A stretch of 62,000 nucleotides of DNA from Zygnema cylindricum (GCA_037447655.1 JBBHKE010003420.1:1-62000), one strand, 5' to 3'. Shown: positions 1-12,028, counted from the stretch's first letter. Program-made: numbers and translations. Notes: generated by a model not told the origin, from the sequence alone.

Positions 1-1097
1 TACTCCCCTCTCCAGGCCCCCACACTTGTTGTAGTCATTAAAGGCTAGATAGGGAGCTAGATCCATGGCTACCTAAGCTCTCTAGAGAAGACATGGGGTA
101 AATTAGGTAGATATACCAAAAGTTAGTTGTCGAACCCAGGAATTGACCTTGGTACCTGCCGTCTGTCAATCAATCGTAGCCATTAGCTTTAACCGTTTAG
201 TCTAGCGCTAGTATTAAGAAATATTAGGTTTGATAATTACTTAATTAGTTACACGTAGACTTTATCATTTAACTGGAAATATATACGTAGTGCATAGATA
301 CAGTTATAGATAGTACGGAGAACGATTTAATGTATATGAAACAGATACCAACATTTGTTTCGAACACGAAACAAATACCGCGCACGTATTAATGACGGCT
401 ACGATCAAAAACTTGTTTTGATGGGACGGCCGAAAAATATGCCGAGATGGCGAAAAAAGATTTCGGCGGTTTGTGGTCATCGCTACATAGGATGACACGT
501 GGCAAAATGACATTGGATCGCGGCATCTCCTAGGATTACGTGAACGAATGTGGAGATGACATGTGTCAACATTTTGGCCATGTCGTACGATGGTTGTACA
601 AAAAGTACACCGACACCTGTACTTTTCTGTACGACAGAGTAATTTGATTAGTGCCGTACTTCAGTAGATAGTGTTTTAGAGGGAGATAGGACTTAGAAAA
701 ATTTGGCAGATATGACCCTCTCTTTGAGAGAGCACCTTGTATAAATGGCTAACTTTGGGCATCCATAACTATCAATTTACTTGACCATTTTCAGTGATTC
801 TTTTTGTTGCGCACTCAGGGAATCGAGGCTACACAAGGGTGTAATTGGTCAAATTTTTTGTCTGCCAAGGTGGTGGTATTTCTAAGGGAAAGTCAAAGTG
901 GGTGAATGGGTCCAAATCTCATATTCTTTGCATTTGTGGGAACTGAGCACAAGAAGTCTTATCACGAGTGAAGCAATAATAGGTTTGACCCCGTTAGAAC
1001 AGTCATTTGTGTTTAAATAAACTTGGAGTCGGCAATAACTAGATAAGCTTCTTTTTGATCTGCTTACTCTGGGGCCAATGTAGGTCTCAGAGTTTCA
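1..1097 (+). mobile_element. 5' LTR of an internally deleted copia element (element 1)
   Basis: The stretch is repeated at 4,201-5,360 in the same orientation, which identifies the pair as LTRs. Its left end lies outside the window. It ends at GAGTTTCA (1,097), just before a degenerate primer-binding region and a CATCTAGGGTGCC motif that follows the LTR in related elements. A TATA-like TATAAAT lies near 741. The LTR resembles family A but is clearly diverged from the copies at 11,314 and 16,714. Confidence 0.8.
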
Positions 1098-1925
1098 ATA
1101 CTCTCCCCACCATCTAGGGTGCCTATGTTTGATGGAACATGCTTCACTTATTGGGAGTTTACAATAGAGGGATTGCCTTTCGAGAAACACTTATGGGGAA
1201 TTGTTGAGGGACAAGTGAGATGTCTGCCACCTGGCTTTGGAGGAGCATACTATGGACAATCATCTGGGGCTGCCTAGAATATCAACCTGAGTTCAAATGC
1301 AACGGAAGGCGAAGGAAAAACCTTTCCGTGGATGGGGAAATTGGGGAGAAGGAAAAATGGACACCTATGGTGAGGGGAGATAGGCTCTCAGCTATGGTAC
1401 CATATGTAGGGATTAATACTGAAGAAATTGAAAGAAAAATATGGGAATACAAAAACACTATAACAAAACATCATACTTAGATATGTGTCAAAGTCCATTG
1501 TTATCACTCTTTTAAGTAAAACGAAGTCTTCAGAGATATGGGAAGCACTAAGTCAGATTTATAAGAGTGAGGCTGTTCTGAGGCAGCAGTTAGTAAAACA
1601 AGAAATAGATGCCTATGTTTATAAAGGCGGTAGCATGATAGAGTTTTGCAATGATATTGCTGAGCTATATGTTGAGCTTGCTAGTGCGGGATATATAGAA
1701 TGTGAGGAGAGGAAGATTAATACACTGCTCATGAAACTCCCAGATTAGTACGAAAACATTATTTGTGGTATGCAGGCAATCGATGGCTCCTCATGGACTT
1801 GGAGCTTTACCATGGGGATAATTCTTGTGAGGGAAAGCACTTTGGAGCTTCGTAGGGGAAGTGACATGATGAATGCATTTATAGCTGTTGGTGATTGGCG
1901 GAATCGTGATGAGAGGAACGGCGGT
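1098..1925 (+). pseudogene. Ty1/copia gag, N-terminal part, broken
   Basis: This is the first part of the Gag protein of element 1, which would form the RNA-packaging particle. The frame that starts just after the LTR can be aligned by eye to the Gag of the nearly intact element at 12,343: the PSR-P-FDGT-F-YWE start, the KGGSMIEFCNDIAELYVELASAG block (1,627-1,690) and the WSFTMGIILVREST block near 1,800. It needs several frameshifts and passes stops, so it cannot be translated whole. It is cut at about 1,925 by a family C fragment and resumes at about 3,208. Confidence 0.75.
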
Positions 1926-2204
1926 GACGAGTGTTGTTTTGCAAATTCAGTTTAGTGAGTGCGTGTCGTTGCGTGCATATAAAATGTTTCTTGGGCACAG
2001 TACAATATTCTAATGCTATCTTGATTTAATGTGGAGGTTCGAATGGATCTGCAAATTGGGGGTGCAATGGTACTAATTGCTTGAGATGTACGAAATTATT
2101 TAAATCAGTGGTAACCTTAGCCGAAGCGTGGTGACAGTTGAACAAAAGGGGAGAAAAAAGAAATGAAAACTTAGTGGTTGAGAGAGTTTAAAGGTTTGGG
2201 GGAG
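1926..2204 (+). mobile_element. 3' internal end of a family C copia element
   Basis: This 279-bp stretch lies between the interrupted gag of element 1 and a family C LTR. It ends in a purine-rich polypurine-tract-like run (GTTTGGGGGAG) directly before the TGTTGG of the LTR, as expected for the 3' end of an internal region. No coding domain can be recognised. The rest of this element is missing. Confidence 0.5.
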
Positions 2205-3207
2205 TGTTGGTTTTTGGAAACCTTTAGTCCTCTTTGTATCACATTGCTATGCTACCATGCTGCGCTAGTCACATCGCAGTCATAGCAGCTTGCGTACTAT
2301 GTAATAAGTTCATTGGAACGTACGGAATTGGACTTCAAGTGACGCGAAGAAACATAGACGAAGGTGCGGAATGTGTTGGAGAAATGGACGGCGGATCGCG
2401 AAGCGATCAGATGATTAATATTCGAAATGATTTAAATTGTACGTCGGCCGTACGAAACATAATGCGGCGGTCAAACATGTGATGAATTAGACGCCACCGG
2501 AGCTACGGATGGCTGCGCCGTCAGTTTAATGAGCGACGCGAAATCGCGTCGCTCACATGATATTTATTTTGGACGGTCCCGATTCGTTTGACGGAATTTG
2601 TAAGACTTTTAAATATTTAACAATGTTTGTCCCGTGTATTAATTATTACTGTAGCTTTCAGGTACACTCACATTAATAGAGGTAGTCGATTTATTACGTA
2701 CGGCTGGTATGCCTCCGTACAGTTAGTAGTAAGCTGTAGTATATATTTGTAGGACTTAGTCATTTCTAGACTTAGGAACTTTTTGGACAGAAACTGTTTC
2801 TGCTCTTTTTTGGGAATTTCATCTGAGAATTTCTCTCAATTTTATTGGCATAATTATCTGAAATTTTGCATGTTTGTTCCTCCTTGTGTTGGCAATATTG
2901 TGGCAGATTTGCAGAACTTTTGTGTCTCTGATTTGCTTCGGGATTCATTGTGAAGTTGGTCAGATTTATCAAAGTTCTGGCAGGTTGTTTTTCTGCACCT
3001 TTGACTGAGTGTTGTGATTATTCGGTTTGGTAATATTATATGAAATTTGGTGGGAATACTGAGTGTACTAGGAACTATCTGGTTTAGTAGTTTCAGCTTG
3101 GTTTGGTTATTCTGTAGAATTCTGAGTGGAATCAAATGAGGTTGTTTTGGGGTAGTCTGTGGTGCTTCCGAGGGTACATTCATGGCTGAAAAGGGCTATG
3201 AACAACA
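2205..3207 (+). mobile_element. Family C LTR inserted in element 1 gag
   Basis: The LTR begins TGTTGGTTTTTGG and ends GAACAACA. It matches the LTR at 27,192-28,031 in several blocks, such as the TACGGCTGGTATGCCTCC segment near 2,699 and the U5 segment from 2,750 to 2,960. Both copies end in the same AACAACA. The copy is about 160 bp longer than the other one. Element 1 gag resumes immediately after it. Confidence 0.7.
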
Positions 3208-3650
3208 ACGAGCGGAAGCGTGATGAGGGGAATAAAGACAAAGGTAAACCTTATCGGAACTTTGGTGGAAAGAGAGGGAGAAGAAAAGAAAGTGGAGGTT
3301 CGAAAAAAGGAGTTTGCGTCTTTTGTAGGGAACCGGGTCACTATATGGAGGAATGCCCTTGTTTGGAAAAACTTAGAAGTTGGAATGTGGATGAAGAGGA
3401 AAAAGAAGAAGAGGAGAAAGAGGATGAAGATATTTTAGAGCTTCTCCGGACCAGCAGTATGGGGAAGAGAGAAAAGCACACAGAAATTTCACGAAAGCAA
3501 CAATGTGCTTTTGGAGGTATAAGGGAAGTAAAGAGAGAGGAGATACTTGACGGAGTTCAAAACATTGAGGATAGTTTCATAGATATTTTGGAAACAGAAA
3601 ATTGGTCGGAAAGGGAGACTTCAACAGATTCCGAGGAAAGGGGATAATTC
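3208..3650 (+). pseudogene. Ty1/copia gag C-terminus with CCHC zinc knuckle
   Basis: This open stretch continues the Gag of element 1. It carries a basic region followed by a CCHC nucleic-acid-binding knuckle, C-VF-C-REPG-H-YMEE-C (about 3,313-3,355), and then an acidic EEEKEEEEKEDED tract. The segment RKQQCAFGGIREVK near 3,500 matches the Gag/protease junction of the element at 12,343 (RRQKCAYGGLKGE). The protease DSGAS motif that should follow is missing, and the sequence jumps to low-complexity glutamate-rich coding sequence. Integrase and most of pol are deleted. Confidence 0.75.
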
Positions 3651-4200
3651 ATTATAGAGGAGGTATTAAAGGATAGGGGAGAAGAGAAATATTTGATTAA
3701 AGGTTTAGGAGAGAAGAAATATTTATTGGGAATTAAAACAGAAACAGATAGTGGAAAGAAATCCATGGGAGAGAGTGAGGAAAGTTCAATTTTTGCGGGT
3801 AATGGGTTTGACATCACTAAATGTAGTGATGGTTTTTATGAAGGTGTGCGTGTAAAAGGGTTAGCATCTGGGTATATGTTGTAGATTGGAGATGGGGCTG
3901 GCTGTTTGGATTGCAAGAGAGAAATCGGGTTGTGTGTGGATGAAAAAGTGATGAGGTGGATAAAATCTTTGCTCGGGGTAATGAAAATTAGGATGCTTGA
4001 TAAAATATGTGATCACCAAGATCGAATGTTTATTTCAACTCATCTAATGGACCTTTTAAAATGTGAGGGTATTGTCATAAAGGTTTATAAAAAGAAAAGG
4101 AAAAAGGAAAAGGAAAAAAAAATAAAAAAAATTGGGAGGGATTATTTTGGTTTTTTTTGTGTGGGAGTTGAAAGGAAAACAGACTAGAAAATAAGGGGAG
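3651..4200 (+). pseudogene. Copia RNase H remnant of element 1
   Basis: A decayed frame still aligns with copia RNase H: FDITKCSDGFYEG and ASGYML-IGDGAG (about 3,808-3,905) correspond to TDITTWSDASYGD and TSGYVLYVGDGAC of the intact element, and VMRWIKSLLG (near 3,950) to LMWVKSLLG. Stops and frameshifts separate the pieces. The end is the polypurine tract AAATAAGGGGAG, directly before the 3' LTR. Element 1 lacks integrase and reverse transcriptase, so it would have depended on enzymes from other elements. Confidence 0.7.
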
Positions 4201-5360
4201 TGTTGATATTTGTGTATATTCTAGGTCTGTAAATAGGATAGAAAAAGGCAGAGGCAGTCTGCCTCTAACTCCCCTCTCAAAGCCAGCACACTTGTTGTAG
4301 TCACTGAAGCCTGGATAGGGAGCTAGAGCCATGGCTGCCTAAGCTCTCTAGAGAAGACAAGGGGTAAATTAGGTAGACTTACCAAAAGTAAGTTGACGCA
4401 CCTATGAATTGATTTTGGTACCTAGCGTCTGTCAATCAATCGTAGCGGGTAGCTTAAACCGTTTAGTTTAGCGCTAGTATTAAGACATATAAGGTTTGAT
4501 AATTATTTAATTAGTTACACATAGACTTTATCATTTAAATGGAAATATATACGTAGTGCATAGATACAATTATAGATAGTACGGAATACGGTTTAATGTA
4601 TATGAAACGGATACCGACATTTGTTTCAAACACCAAACAAATACCGCGCACGTATTTATGACGGCTACGATCGAAAACTTGTTTTGATCAGACGGCCAAA
4701 AAAGATGCCCAGATCGCGGAAGAAGATTTCGGCCGTTTACGGTCATCGCCACATAGGATGTCACGTGGCAAAATCACATTGGATCGCGGCATCTTCGAGG
4801 ATTACGTGAACGAATCTGGAGATGACATGTGTCGACATTTTGGCCATGTCGTACAATGGTCGTATAGAAAGTACACCGGCACCTGTACTTTTTTGTACGA
4901 CACAATAATTTGATTGGTGCCGTACTTCTGTAGATAGTGTTTTAGAGGGAGATAGGACATACAAAATTTGGCAGATAGGACCCTCTATTTGATAGAGCAC
5001 CTTGTCTAAATGGCTAACTTTGGGCAGCCATAACTATCAATTTACTTGACCATTTTCAGTGATTCTTTTTGCTGCGGACTCACTGGAATCCACGCTACAC
5101 AGGGGTGTTGTAGGTCAGAGTTTTTGTTTGCCAGGGTGGCGGTATTTCTAAGGGAAAGTCAAAGTGGGTGAATGGGTCCAAATCTCATATTATAACTTTG
5201 CATTCTGTGGTGGAATCGAGCACACAAAGCATTCCGGGGTGAAGCTAATGGGTTTGAGATTGTGAGGGTATGTCATTTGTGTTTAAATAAACTTGGAGTA
5301 AAGAATAGCTAGATAAGCTTCTTTTGATGCCACTAAGGGCCAATGTGGGTCTCGAGTTTA
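4201..5360 (+). mobile_element. 3' LTR of element 1
   Basis: It starts with TGTTGATATTTG right after the polypurine tract and repeats 1-1,097. It ends near GTCTCGAGTTTA (about 5,360). TATA-like sequence is absent here (TGTCTAAAT at 5,004 where the 5' copy has TGTATAAAT). The left part contains the antisense tRNA-like segment found in all LTR families of this window (about 4,395-4,475). Confidence 0.8.
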
Positions 5361-6277
5361 TTCCTCCCGTATGGCTGATTCCATTAAAGATAGGCACCCG
5401 AGAGGCCCATGCCAATTGCTACATATGGGTCCTCGAATAGGCAACTCACGAGCTAGGATATCCTTGACCCTTTTGTGTTTCAGCAAAATTGCCCACCCTG
5501 CACAAAAACTTGTCCACAATTAACCAAGAGAGGCTTTGTTCAAACCATAAGGAATTTGAATTTACTCCCAGAAGTTAGAAGGGGGTCAAAGATCTTTAAT
5601 GCAAACTTACCTGGGAGAAGCCTCACCAACATTAAGTCCTAAATCCCTCTCTAAACCTTTTACTAATAGAGTACATTACCAATCAGAGTAATGTGTCGCA
5701 CAGAAAGGTACAGGTGCTGAAGTACTTTCTGTATAGCCATCGTACGGCATGGCCAAAATGTCGACGTCTGCCATATCCGAATTCATTCCCATATTTTTAT
5801 GAGATGCCGCAAGCGAATGAGGTTGTGCCACGTGTCACTTGATGTGGCGATGACCAAAAACCGCCAAAACCCATATTTTGCGATCTCGGCACCTATCGTG
5901 GCCGTTCGATCAAAACCGACTTTCAACTCCAGCCGTTGTAAATAAATATGCGGTATTTGTTTCCCCGTCAAAACAAATGCGCGGTATTTGTTTCGCGAAG
6001 TAGCGTAAGCTGTACTTATACTCTAACTCTATCTATGTGCCACAAGTCTATTCGCGTTGTTAAATGAATGTCTATGTGTACATCTTTAAATATTTAACAA
6101 ACCCTATATACTTCAGCACTAGTCTTACACTACAGGACAAAGTTAACAACTAATGTTGACTTTGATGGACGGTAGGTTCCATAATCAAATCTTGGGTCCG
6201 GCATGTAACTTTTGGTAAACCTATTATAAAACTATTGCCTGTCTCTCTCTGACAGCATAGGTAGCCATGGCTCTGGC
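5361..6277 (-). mobile_element. Truncated minus-strand copia: 5' LTR and primer-binding region
   Basis: Read on the minus strand, an LTR-like stretch (about 6,277 down to 5,413) shares blocks with the other LTRs, such as the GTACTTTCTGTA hairpin arms near 5,720 and the CCATGG near 6,266. It is followed by ATGGGCCTCTCGGGTGCC, a mutated version of the ATGGGCCCACCCTCTAGGGTGCC that follows the LTR in family B, and by TTTAATGG. Only about 40 bp of internal sequence survive before the 3' LTR of element 1 cuts it. Confidence 0.55.
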
Positions 6278-6872
6278 TTAGAAAAGAGCTTATTAATAGT
6301 TCACTTCTATATTTTTAGTTAGACTTTAAGAGAGAGAGAGGATCAAAGCCACGCCATGGCTGCTGCCTTGTTTAGAGGTCCATATTGAAGTAGAGGATAT
6401 TGAACCGCAGTGTTAGCTAGGTCAAGATTTGAACCTTTGACCTACGCACTTTATATAGCCAGACGCCTTAACCATTGAGGCGCTAAAGAAACAATATGCT
6501 TGACAGTTTTTACAAATATTTAAACATTAACGCAATGAATTATTTAAACAAAACATATGGACTGATCGCGCGCACGCATGAAATCGCGCACACATCAAAT
6601 GGTGTAAATATACTTGATCGAACAGCTGACATCGCAGCCGCCAACCCAAAATGAACCTTTGGCGGCTTTCGGAGAAAGTGTCACGCGATAACATGTGGCG
6701 GCACCTTATTTGACACCGGAGAAGACGGGAGGAGGAACCATGGATCTCGATTCGACAAGTGTCACTTGCAAGGCCTTATCGTACAATCGCCGTACAATAA
6801 GTATATCGACAAATGTACGTTCTAGCACTGTACAGTATTCGTATTGGTATCAGTTTAGTAATAGGTAGCTAA
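6278..6872 (+). mobile_element. Family D 5' LTR, left part (outermost element of the nest)
   Basis: The sequence from GAAAAGAGCTTATTAATAG onward matches the start of the 3' LTR at 22,934. The first few bases of the LTR are altered. The LTR is interrupted at 6,872 by the minus-strand family B element, and its right part resumes at 19,089 (the joined sequence AATAGGTAGCT-GAGAGTAGG is seen uninterrupted at about 23,228). An antisense tRNA-like segment lies at about 6,415-6,490. Confidence 0.75.
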
Positions 6873-7874
6873 TGCAATTCTGTGTCCACCATTGTACTAC
6901 ACAATTCAAGAAGCCTCTAGGTAGTTTTTAAGCAACCCACTTTTAGCCACAACCACTGCTGCCAAAGCAGACAAATTGACAATTTGAGTGCCGGTGTAGT
7001 CTGGACTCCCCTGAGTCCGTAGCAATTAGAATCACTGAAAACGACCAACCAGCCGATAAGTTATGAGGCGGCAAAGATGCCAAAGTTATACAAAACTCTC
7101 TAAGAGGAGGTGCCTACCTACCAGATTTTCCTAAGTCCTAAACACCTCTCACAGCCCATATCTACTAACGTACGAATCAATCATACGATTGTAAAGTATA
7201 GAAAGGTACTACGGCCGATGTACTTTCTGTATGGCCTGTCTACGGCAAGGCCATTGGGTGGACGCGTGTCGCCATTCGATTCGTCCTTATGCTCCTAGGG
7301 ATTTCCGCGTCCTAATGTCATCCAACCACGTGTCGCCAAGTCATGCCATGCCTGCAAACCACCATGGTGGTCATTCCAGAATCTTGGCGATGATACGCGC
7401 CGTCGGATCCAAACTGGCTTTAAGTATTAGACGTTGAAACAAAAGTGGGGTTCATTTGTTATGTGTGTGACGTGTCGTACCTTAATCTTAAGGATCTCTA
7501 TGCATTCTATCTGTAATTCCGTTAATTGGACTAGATCTTTTAAACAACGTTTGAATAAATATCACACCCCATGTACTATAACGGACTTCTACGACAGACC
7601 GGTTAGAGCTAACGGCTAAGCCTCGCTCTCCCGGTTGGAGGTTCGAGTCCTACGGGACTCAACCTTTTTGTTGAGAGTGACGTATGTGACTCTTTAGTCT
7701 TGCCTGTGGAGATAAGGCAGCCATGGCTCAACCACCCTCTCTATCTTTCAGTGACTACAACAAGTATGTTGGCTAGAGAGAGGAAGTGGAGGCAGGCTGT
7801 CCGCCATTTTCTTTTTCTATTTTACTGATCTATTAAGACCTAGAAAATTTCTTATAAATCTAGAAATTTTAACA
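6873..7874 (-). mobile_element. Family B 3' LTR (minus-strand element)
   Basis: On the minus strand the LTR runs from TGTTAAAATTTC (7,874) to ...GAATTGCA (6,873), 1,002 bp. Its partner is 18,081-19,088. The host bases next to the two ends are GCTAA (6,868-6,872) and GCTGA (19,089-19,093), a 5-bp target duplication with one mismatch. A tRNA-like B box GGTTCGAGTCC (7,640-7,650) with an A-box-like TAGAGCTAACGG (7,604-7,615) lies on the plus strand, antisense to the element. Confidence 0.85.
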
Positions 7875-9072
7875 CTCCTATGTACGGCCAAGTACATTTC
7901 ATAAAGTAAATTAGACTTCCAACAACGTAAATTAGACTTCCAACAATGTGCCTGTAGGGAATAGACTTCATAAACTCTCTCTCTTCTAGACTTATTTGAT
8001 CGTTTAAAATTATCACTCCTCATTCTACACTTCCATCTCTTAATTTCTTCAAGTTTATGGGAGTGGTACAACTCTTTGCCTTTTCCATCTGTAATTTCTC
8101 AAGCATGTTACCTATTGCTTCTCTCTGAGTAAGTCTTATTATCCTTTCCCCCCTATCTCTCTCCATTTGAATTCCCTAAATATATCTTGCCTCCCCTAAA
8201 TCCTTTATGTGAAATCTGCTTGTAAGATCTTTCTTTAACTTATTGATCTTTTCCAAAGACTTCCTTAACACGAACAGATCATCCACATAAATTGCAATAA
8301 AAATCACACCATTATCATCTTCAAACATATAGATAGAGTGGTTAGTGATGATGTTCATATATCCCAAACCGGTAAAAAACTTATATAGTTTCTTATTCCA
8401 CTGTCAAGGAGCCTGCTTCAGCTCATATAAAGACTTTATGAGCCTGCAGATCTTGCTCTCTTCTCCTTCCTCCACAAACCCCTTTGGTTACTGCATGAAA
8501 ATTTCTTCCTCTAACTCACCATTGAGAAAGGTCGTCTTAATATCCATTTGGTGTATTTCCATGTCTTCCCCTACCGCTAGACTAAGGAGGATCCTTACTG
8601 ATGGGAACCGAACAACTAGGGCAAAAGTCTCCTCATAGTCAATTCCCTTCTTTTGGGTGAACCCCTTTGCTACCAACCGAGCCTTATATCTCTCAATGGT
8701 ATTATCAAGGTTTAGTTTTTGTGAAAACCCCCATTTACAACCAATTAGTTTTCTTTCCGGAGGATAGTCCGCTAGTTCCCAAGTATTTTCTTCCATGATA
8801 GAGGCCATCTCATCATTTATGGCTCTTATCCATCTGTCTTTCTCCGGACGATTCATTGCCTCCGAGTAATACTGAGGCTCATCTGGGCGAGATTGCTTAG
8901 CTACCTTATGAGCGGCCTGTTTTTCCTCTATCTTTTTGTTGCTCCTTCTCCCTCCCTCAAACTCCAAAGCTAGAATGGAGGGAAGTCTTGGATTTCTCCT
9001 TACCATCTCATCGGTTCCCTTATCCATGGAAGTCGGTTTCGATTCCTCCTCTTGTGTCTCCTTGAAGTCCAT
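7875..9072 (-). pseudogene. Copia reverse transcriptase with truncated RNase H (family B)
   Basis: On the minus strand the frame at 9,072-8,488 gives the linker and the start of reverse transcriptase: PRLPSILALEFEGGRRSNK, then KPIGC-like [42 protein letters not shown]. The catalytic YVDDLF (near 8,280) follows at 8,367-8,176. The usual YVDD is present. After EARYI the frame is broken. RNase H stops after a LIYF-MKCTWP segment close to 7,880, where the sequence jumps to the 3' LTR, so most of RNase H is deleted. Confidence 0.8.
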
Positions 9073-10172
9073 AAGAATATGTGAGGTTTTCGGTGGGTCT
9101 TTGTATCTTCAATCTCCCCTTAATCTATATTCACTGTTTCACTTATGTCTTTTTCGGGAACAACCGAGTTCTCCTCACTTTCGTACTCAAATCTAATTCT
9201 TATCTTCATGGTATATTTGAAGGGGTCAAATGACTTCCCTTTATCCATGACAACTAGGTGTTTGACTAGAATGATATCTTTTTTTGCTAAGTCATAGACT
9301 GTATATCCCTTGACATCGTCATCATATCCTACAAAGTTTCTTGGTTTTCCCTTAGCATCTAGTTTCCAGTTTTTCCTATCCATATCAAGACGGTAAACTT
9401 GGCTACCAAATACTATAAGGTGAGAGATATCTAGTTTTATTCCAACCCATCTCTCATAAGGTGTCATTCATTTTACGCATGAGGTAAGGACTGTATTCTT
9501 AATGTAGTTGGCAAAGTTCATGGCTTTTACCCAAAATCTCTTACCTATTTTCTTGTCGCCCAACATACTGCATACACTATCTCTTACTGTTCGCTTCAAC
9601 CTCTTAGCTACCCCATTTTGTTCCGGATAATATGGTAAAGTTTTTTAGTGCTCAACTCCTTCATTTCTCAAGTATTCCTCAAATTGGTTAGAGGTATATT
9701 CTCCTCCGTTATCACTCCTTATTCTCTTAATTGGGGTTCCATGCAACTTCTCACTCTAGGCTTTATATTCTTTAAAGTAAGTTGGTGTTGCAGACTTTGT
9801 TTTCAAGATGTAGACTGTAGAGTATCTAGAGTAGTCATCAGTTATTGTCCACATAAACCTCTTCCCTCTAACCGAAGGTATTTTTGCGAGTCCCAAGATA
9901 TATGTGTGGACCAAATCTAGTACTTTTTCACCCCTATATGTGGCGGCTTTGGGAAAGGGAAGTCTGTAAGCCTTACCTTAAGCACATTTACTACAATCAT
10001 CCTCCATTTTATTATCCCCAAAATGGATGCCTTCTACAAAACGAAGCTTCTTCATATCCCTTAGCCTACGAAAATTCACATGCCCCAACTGCTTATGCTA
10101 AATCATCAAATTTGGAACACCAACATAGTAAGCATTCTTTTTTTCATTACTCCCGTTAAGCCTAAACATTCC
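9073..10172 (-). pseudogene. Copia integrase (family B), frameshifted
   Basis: On the minus strand this segment aligns with the integrase of the element at 13,824. TPYERWVGIKLDISHL and VFGSQVYRLD are at 9,467-9,370 and YTVYDLAKKDIILVKHLVVMDKGKS at 9,300-9,215. Further upstream are the SDNGGEYTS core (near 9,700) and the zinc-binding and DLVHTYILG-like regions (about 9,880-10,080). Several stops and frameshifts interrupt it. The enzyme would have inserted the cDNA copy into the genome. Confidence 0.75.
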
Positions 10173-11313
10173 TTAGCTACCCATATCTGCCGTGAAGTAG
10201 ACTTGATCCCCATCCTTAGCGGTAAAGACTCCCTTTCTAGTGAAGGTATCAAATTCTTTCTCATCTAACACAGACATATAGACATGATTTTTACCCAGCT
10301 GAGGAATGTAGAGTACATCTGAGAAGGTGAGTATAGATGTCTTACCCTCCACTAAGACTTTTAGATCTACCGACCCCACTAGATCCGTAGTAACTACTCT
10401 CCCATCCCCATACTCTATCTCTACATTAGGGATCTTTCTTAGCTTAGTAAAAAGGTGCTTATCACGACACATATGCATCGATGCACCTAAGTTGATTATC
10501 TATCCTTCCTGTGGAGCTTCACGAATTGCTGCGATAGCACACTTCTGTTTGCGAGGAATCTCCTTCTCCTTCACACTCTCGTCAAGAAGAAGCTCCCCAT
10601 CCTCCTCCTCGGAGGACTCTTCATCAGTCTCTCCTTTCACTTTGTGATTAAAAGTGCCCTCTTCTTCCCTCTAGAAGAACCCCCTCCACGGTTCTCTTGG
10701 AGCCTCCGCTCCGACACCTTGACACAATCGGCTATGAAGTGTCCCGACTTTTTGCAAAAATGACAAAGACCCTTTGGGGGCCTCGGTCCTTCATATTGAT
10801 TCTCCCTCCTTTGTACAGTTTTTTCGGATCCTTCCCCCACCGGTTTGTTCCTGTACCTAAAGCTTGGATGCTCTTTTCCCCTCTACTAAATTCAGTGGTG
10901 TTTTCTTGCACAAGTATCATCTGGACCACTGTGTTCCACTTCCATGAACTGTCAGTCATTTCTTAAACTCAGTACACAATGTTTTCATACTCGTCGGGTA
11001 ACTTCATGACGAGAGTGTTAACTTTCATCTTCATTGTACCTGTCTATCTAGCACTCTCTACCTATATATACAAACAAGAGGGATCATTACAATAGTCTAA
11101 CATCTTTTCCCTTTTGTAAGTATAATTCCCTAATTTATGGTCTACCAACGGGAGCTCCTGAATAATACCAGCTTCATAGATCTCCACCAAACTCACCCAC
11201 AACTCCTCGGCCTTGTAAATGTGAAGGTGGTGGGTCACCAAAGCGTGAGTGAGGTGTCTTAAAATTAAGTGTTTGGCAGCCATGTCGATGTCTTCCCATT
11301 TTTGGTTATCGCT
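10173..11313 (-). pseudogene. Copia gag end and protease (family B)
   Basis: On the minus strand, the frame from 11,283 gives MAAKHLILRHLTHAL and LWVSLVEIYEAG (Gag), followed by a broken middle. The CCHC knuckle C-HF-C-KKSG-H-FIAD-C lies near 10,730-10,775. An acidic tract and the protease-side sequence MHMCRDKHLFTKLRKIP...VEIEYGDGRVV (10,478-10,400) follow. The protease DSGAS is mutated to an INLGAS-like reading. The N-terminal part of gag was displaced to 17,768-18,080 by the family A insertion at 11,314. Confidence 0.8.
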
Positions 11314-11533
11314 TGTAGAAACTAATGGTTTTATTAGTATTTTCTAGGTCTGAAAAGAAATATAGAAGTCGAGGCAGTCTATCTCTAACTTCTCTCTCCA
11401 ACTCTCAAACTTGTCGCAGCCACTGAGAAATTGGAGAGGAAGCTAGAGCCATGGCTACCTTGGCTATCCTGAGGTTTACGGGAATTTTATATTAGGGTTT
11501 ATATATTTAATTAAAATGTATGTGCCGGCGGCA

Positions 11534-11600
11534 GGATTTGATCCTTGTACCTGCCGGCCGGCAGACATGAAGTAGTCGATAGCCTTAGCCGTTTAATCTA
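11534..11600 (-). promoter_or_regulatory. Antisense tRNA-like A box / B box in family A LTR
   Basis: On the minus strand TAGATTAAACGG (11,589-11,600) resembles the Pol III A box and GGATCAAATCC (11,534-11,544) the B box, with tRNA-like spacing of about 44 nt between them. The segment looks like a decayed tRNA gene running against the element. The same arrangement is present at the same relative place in the family B and D LTRs. Whether Pol III uses it is not known. Confidence 0.45.
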
Positions 11601-11987
11601 GCGGTAGTGTTACCTAGCATATAGTTTGATAATTATTTACATATGTATACAAGCGATAAACCATTTAACTGAAATGAATTACGGGATACATAGATCCAGT
11701 AAAATATAATGTACGACTTACGGTACGGACAGAAATCAGTACCGCGCATTTGTTTCGTAAATGAAACAAATACCGCGCACGTATTTATTACGGCTACGAT
11801 TAAAGCCAAATTTAATCGGACGGCCGGGATTAGCGCCGAGATCGCGGAGGAAGTTTTCGGCGGTTTGTGGCCATCGCCACATCGGATGACGCGTGGCGAA
11901 ATTCCGTTGGATTGTGGAATCTCCGGAGATTATGGCACCGAATCCGGATTTGACATGTGTCGACATTTTGGCCATGTCGTACAATGT

Positions 11988-12028
11988 CCGTACATAAAGT
12001 ACACCGGCAGCTGTACTTTTATGTACGG
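11988..12028 (+). repeat. Strong hairpin in LTR
   Basis: CCGTACATAAAGTACA (11,988-12,003) is followed, after an 8-nt loop, by its complement with one extra T (TGTACTTTTATGTACGG). The stem lies about 100 bp upstream of the expected transcription start. Comparable GTAC-rich inverted repeats sit at the same place in the other LTR families (for example 4,862-4,900 and 7,198-7,240). Confidence 0.8.
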
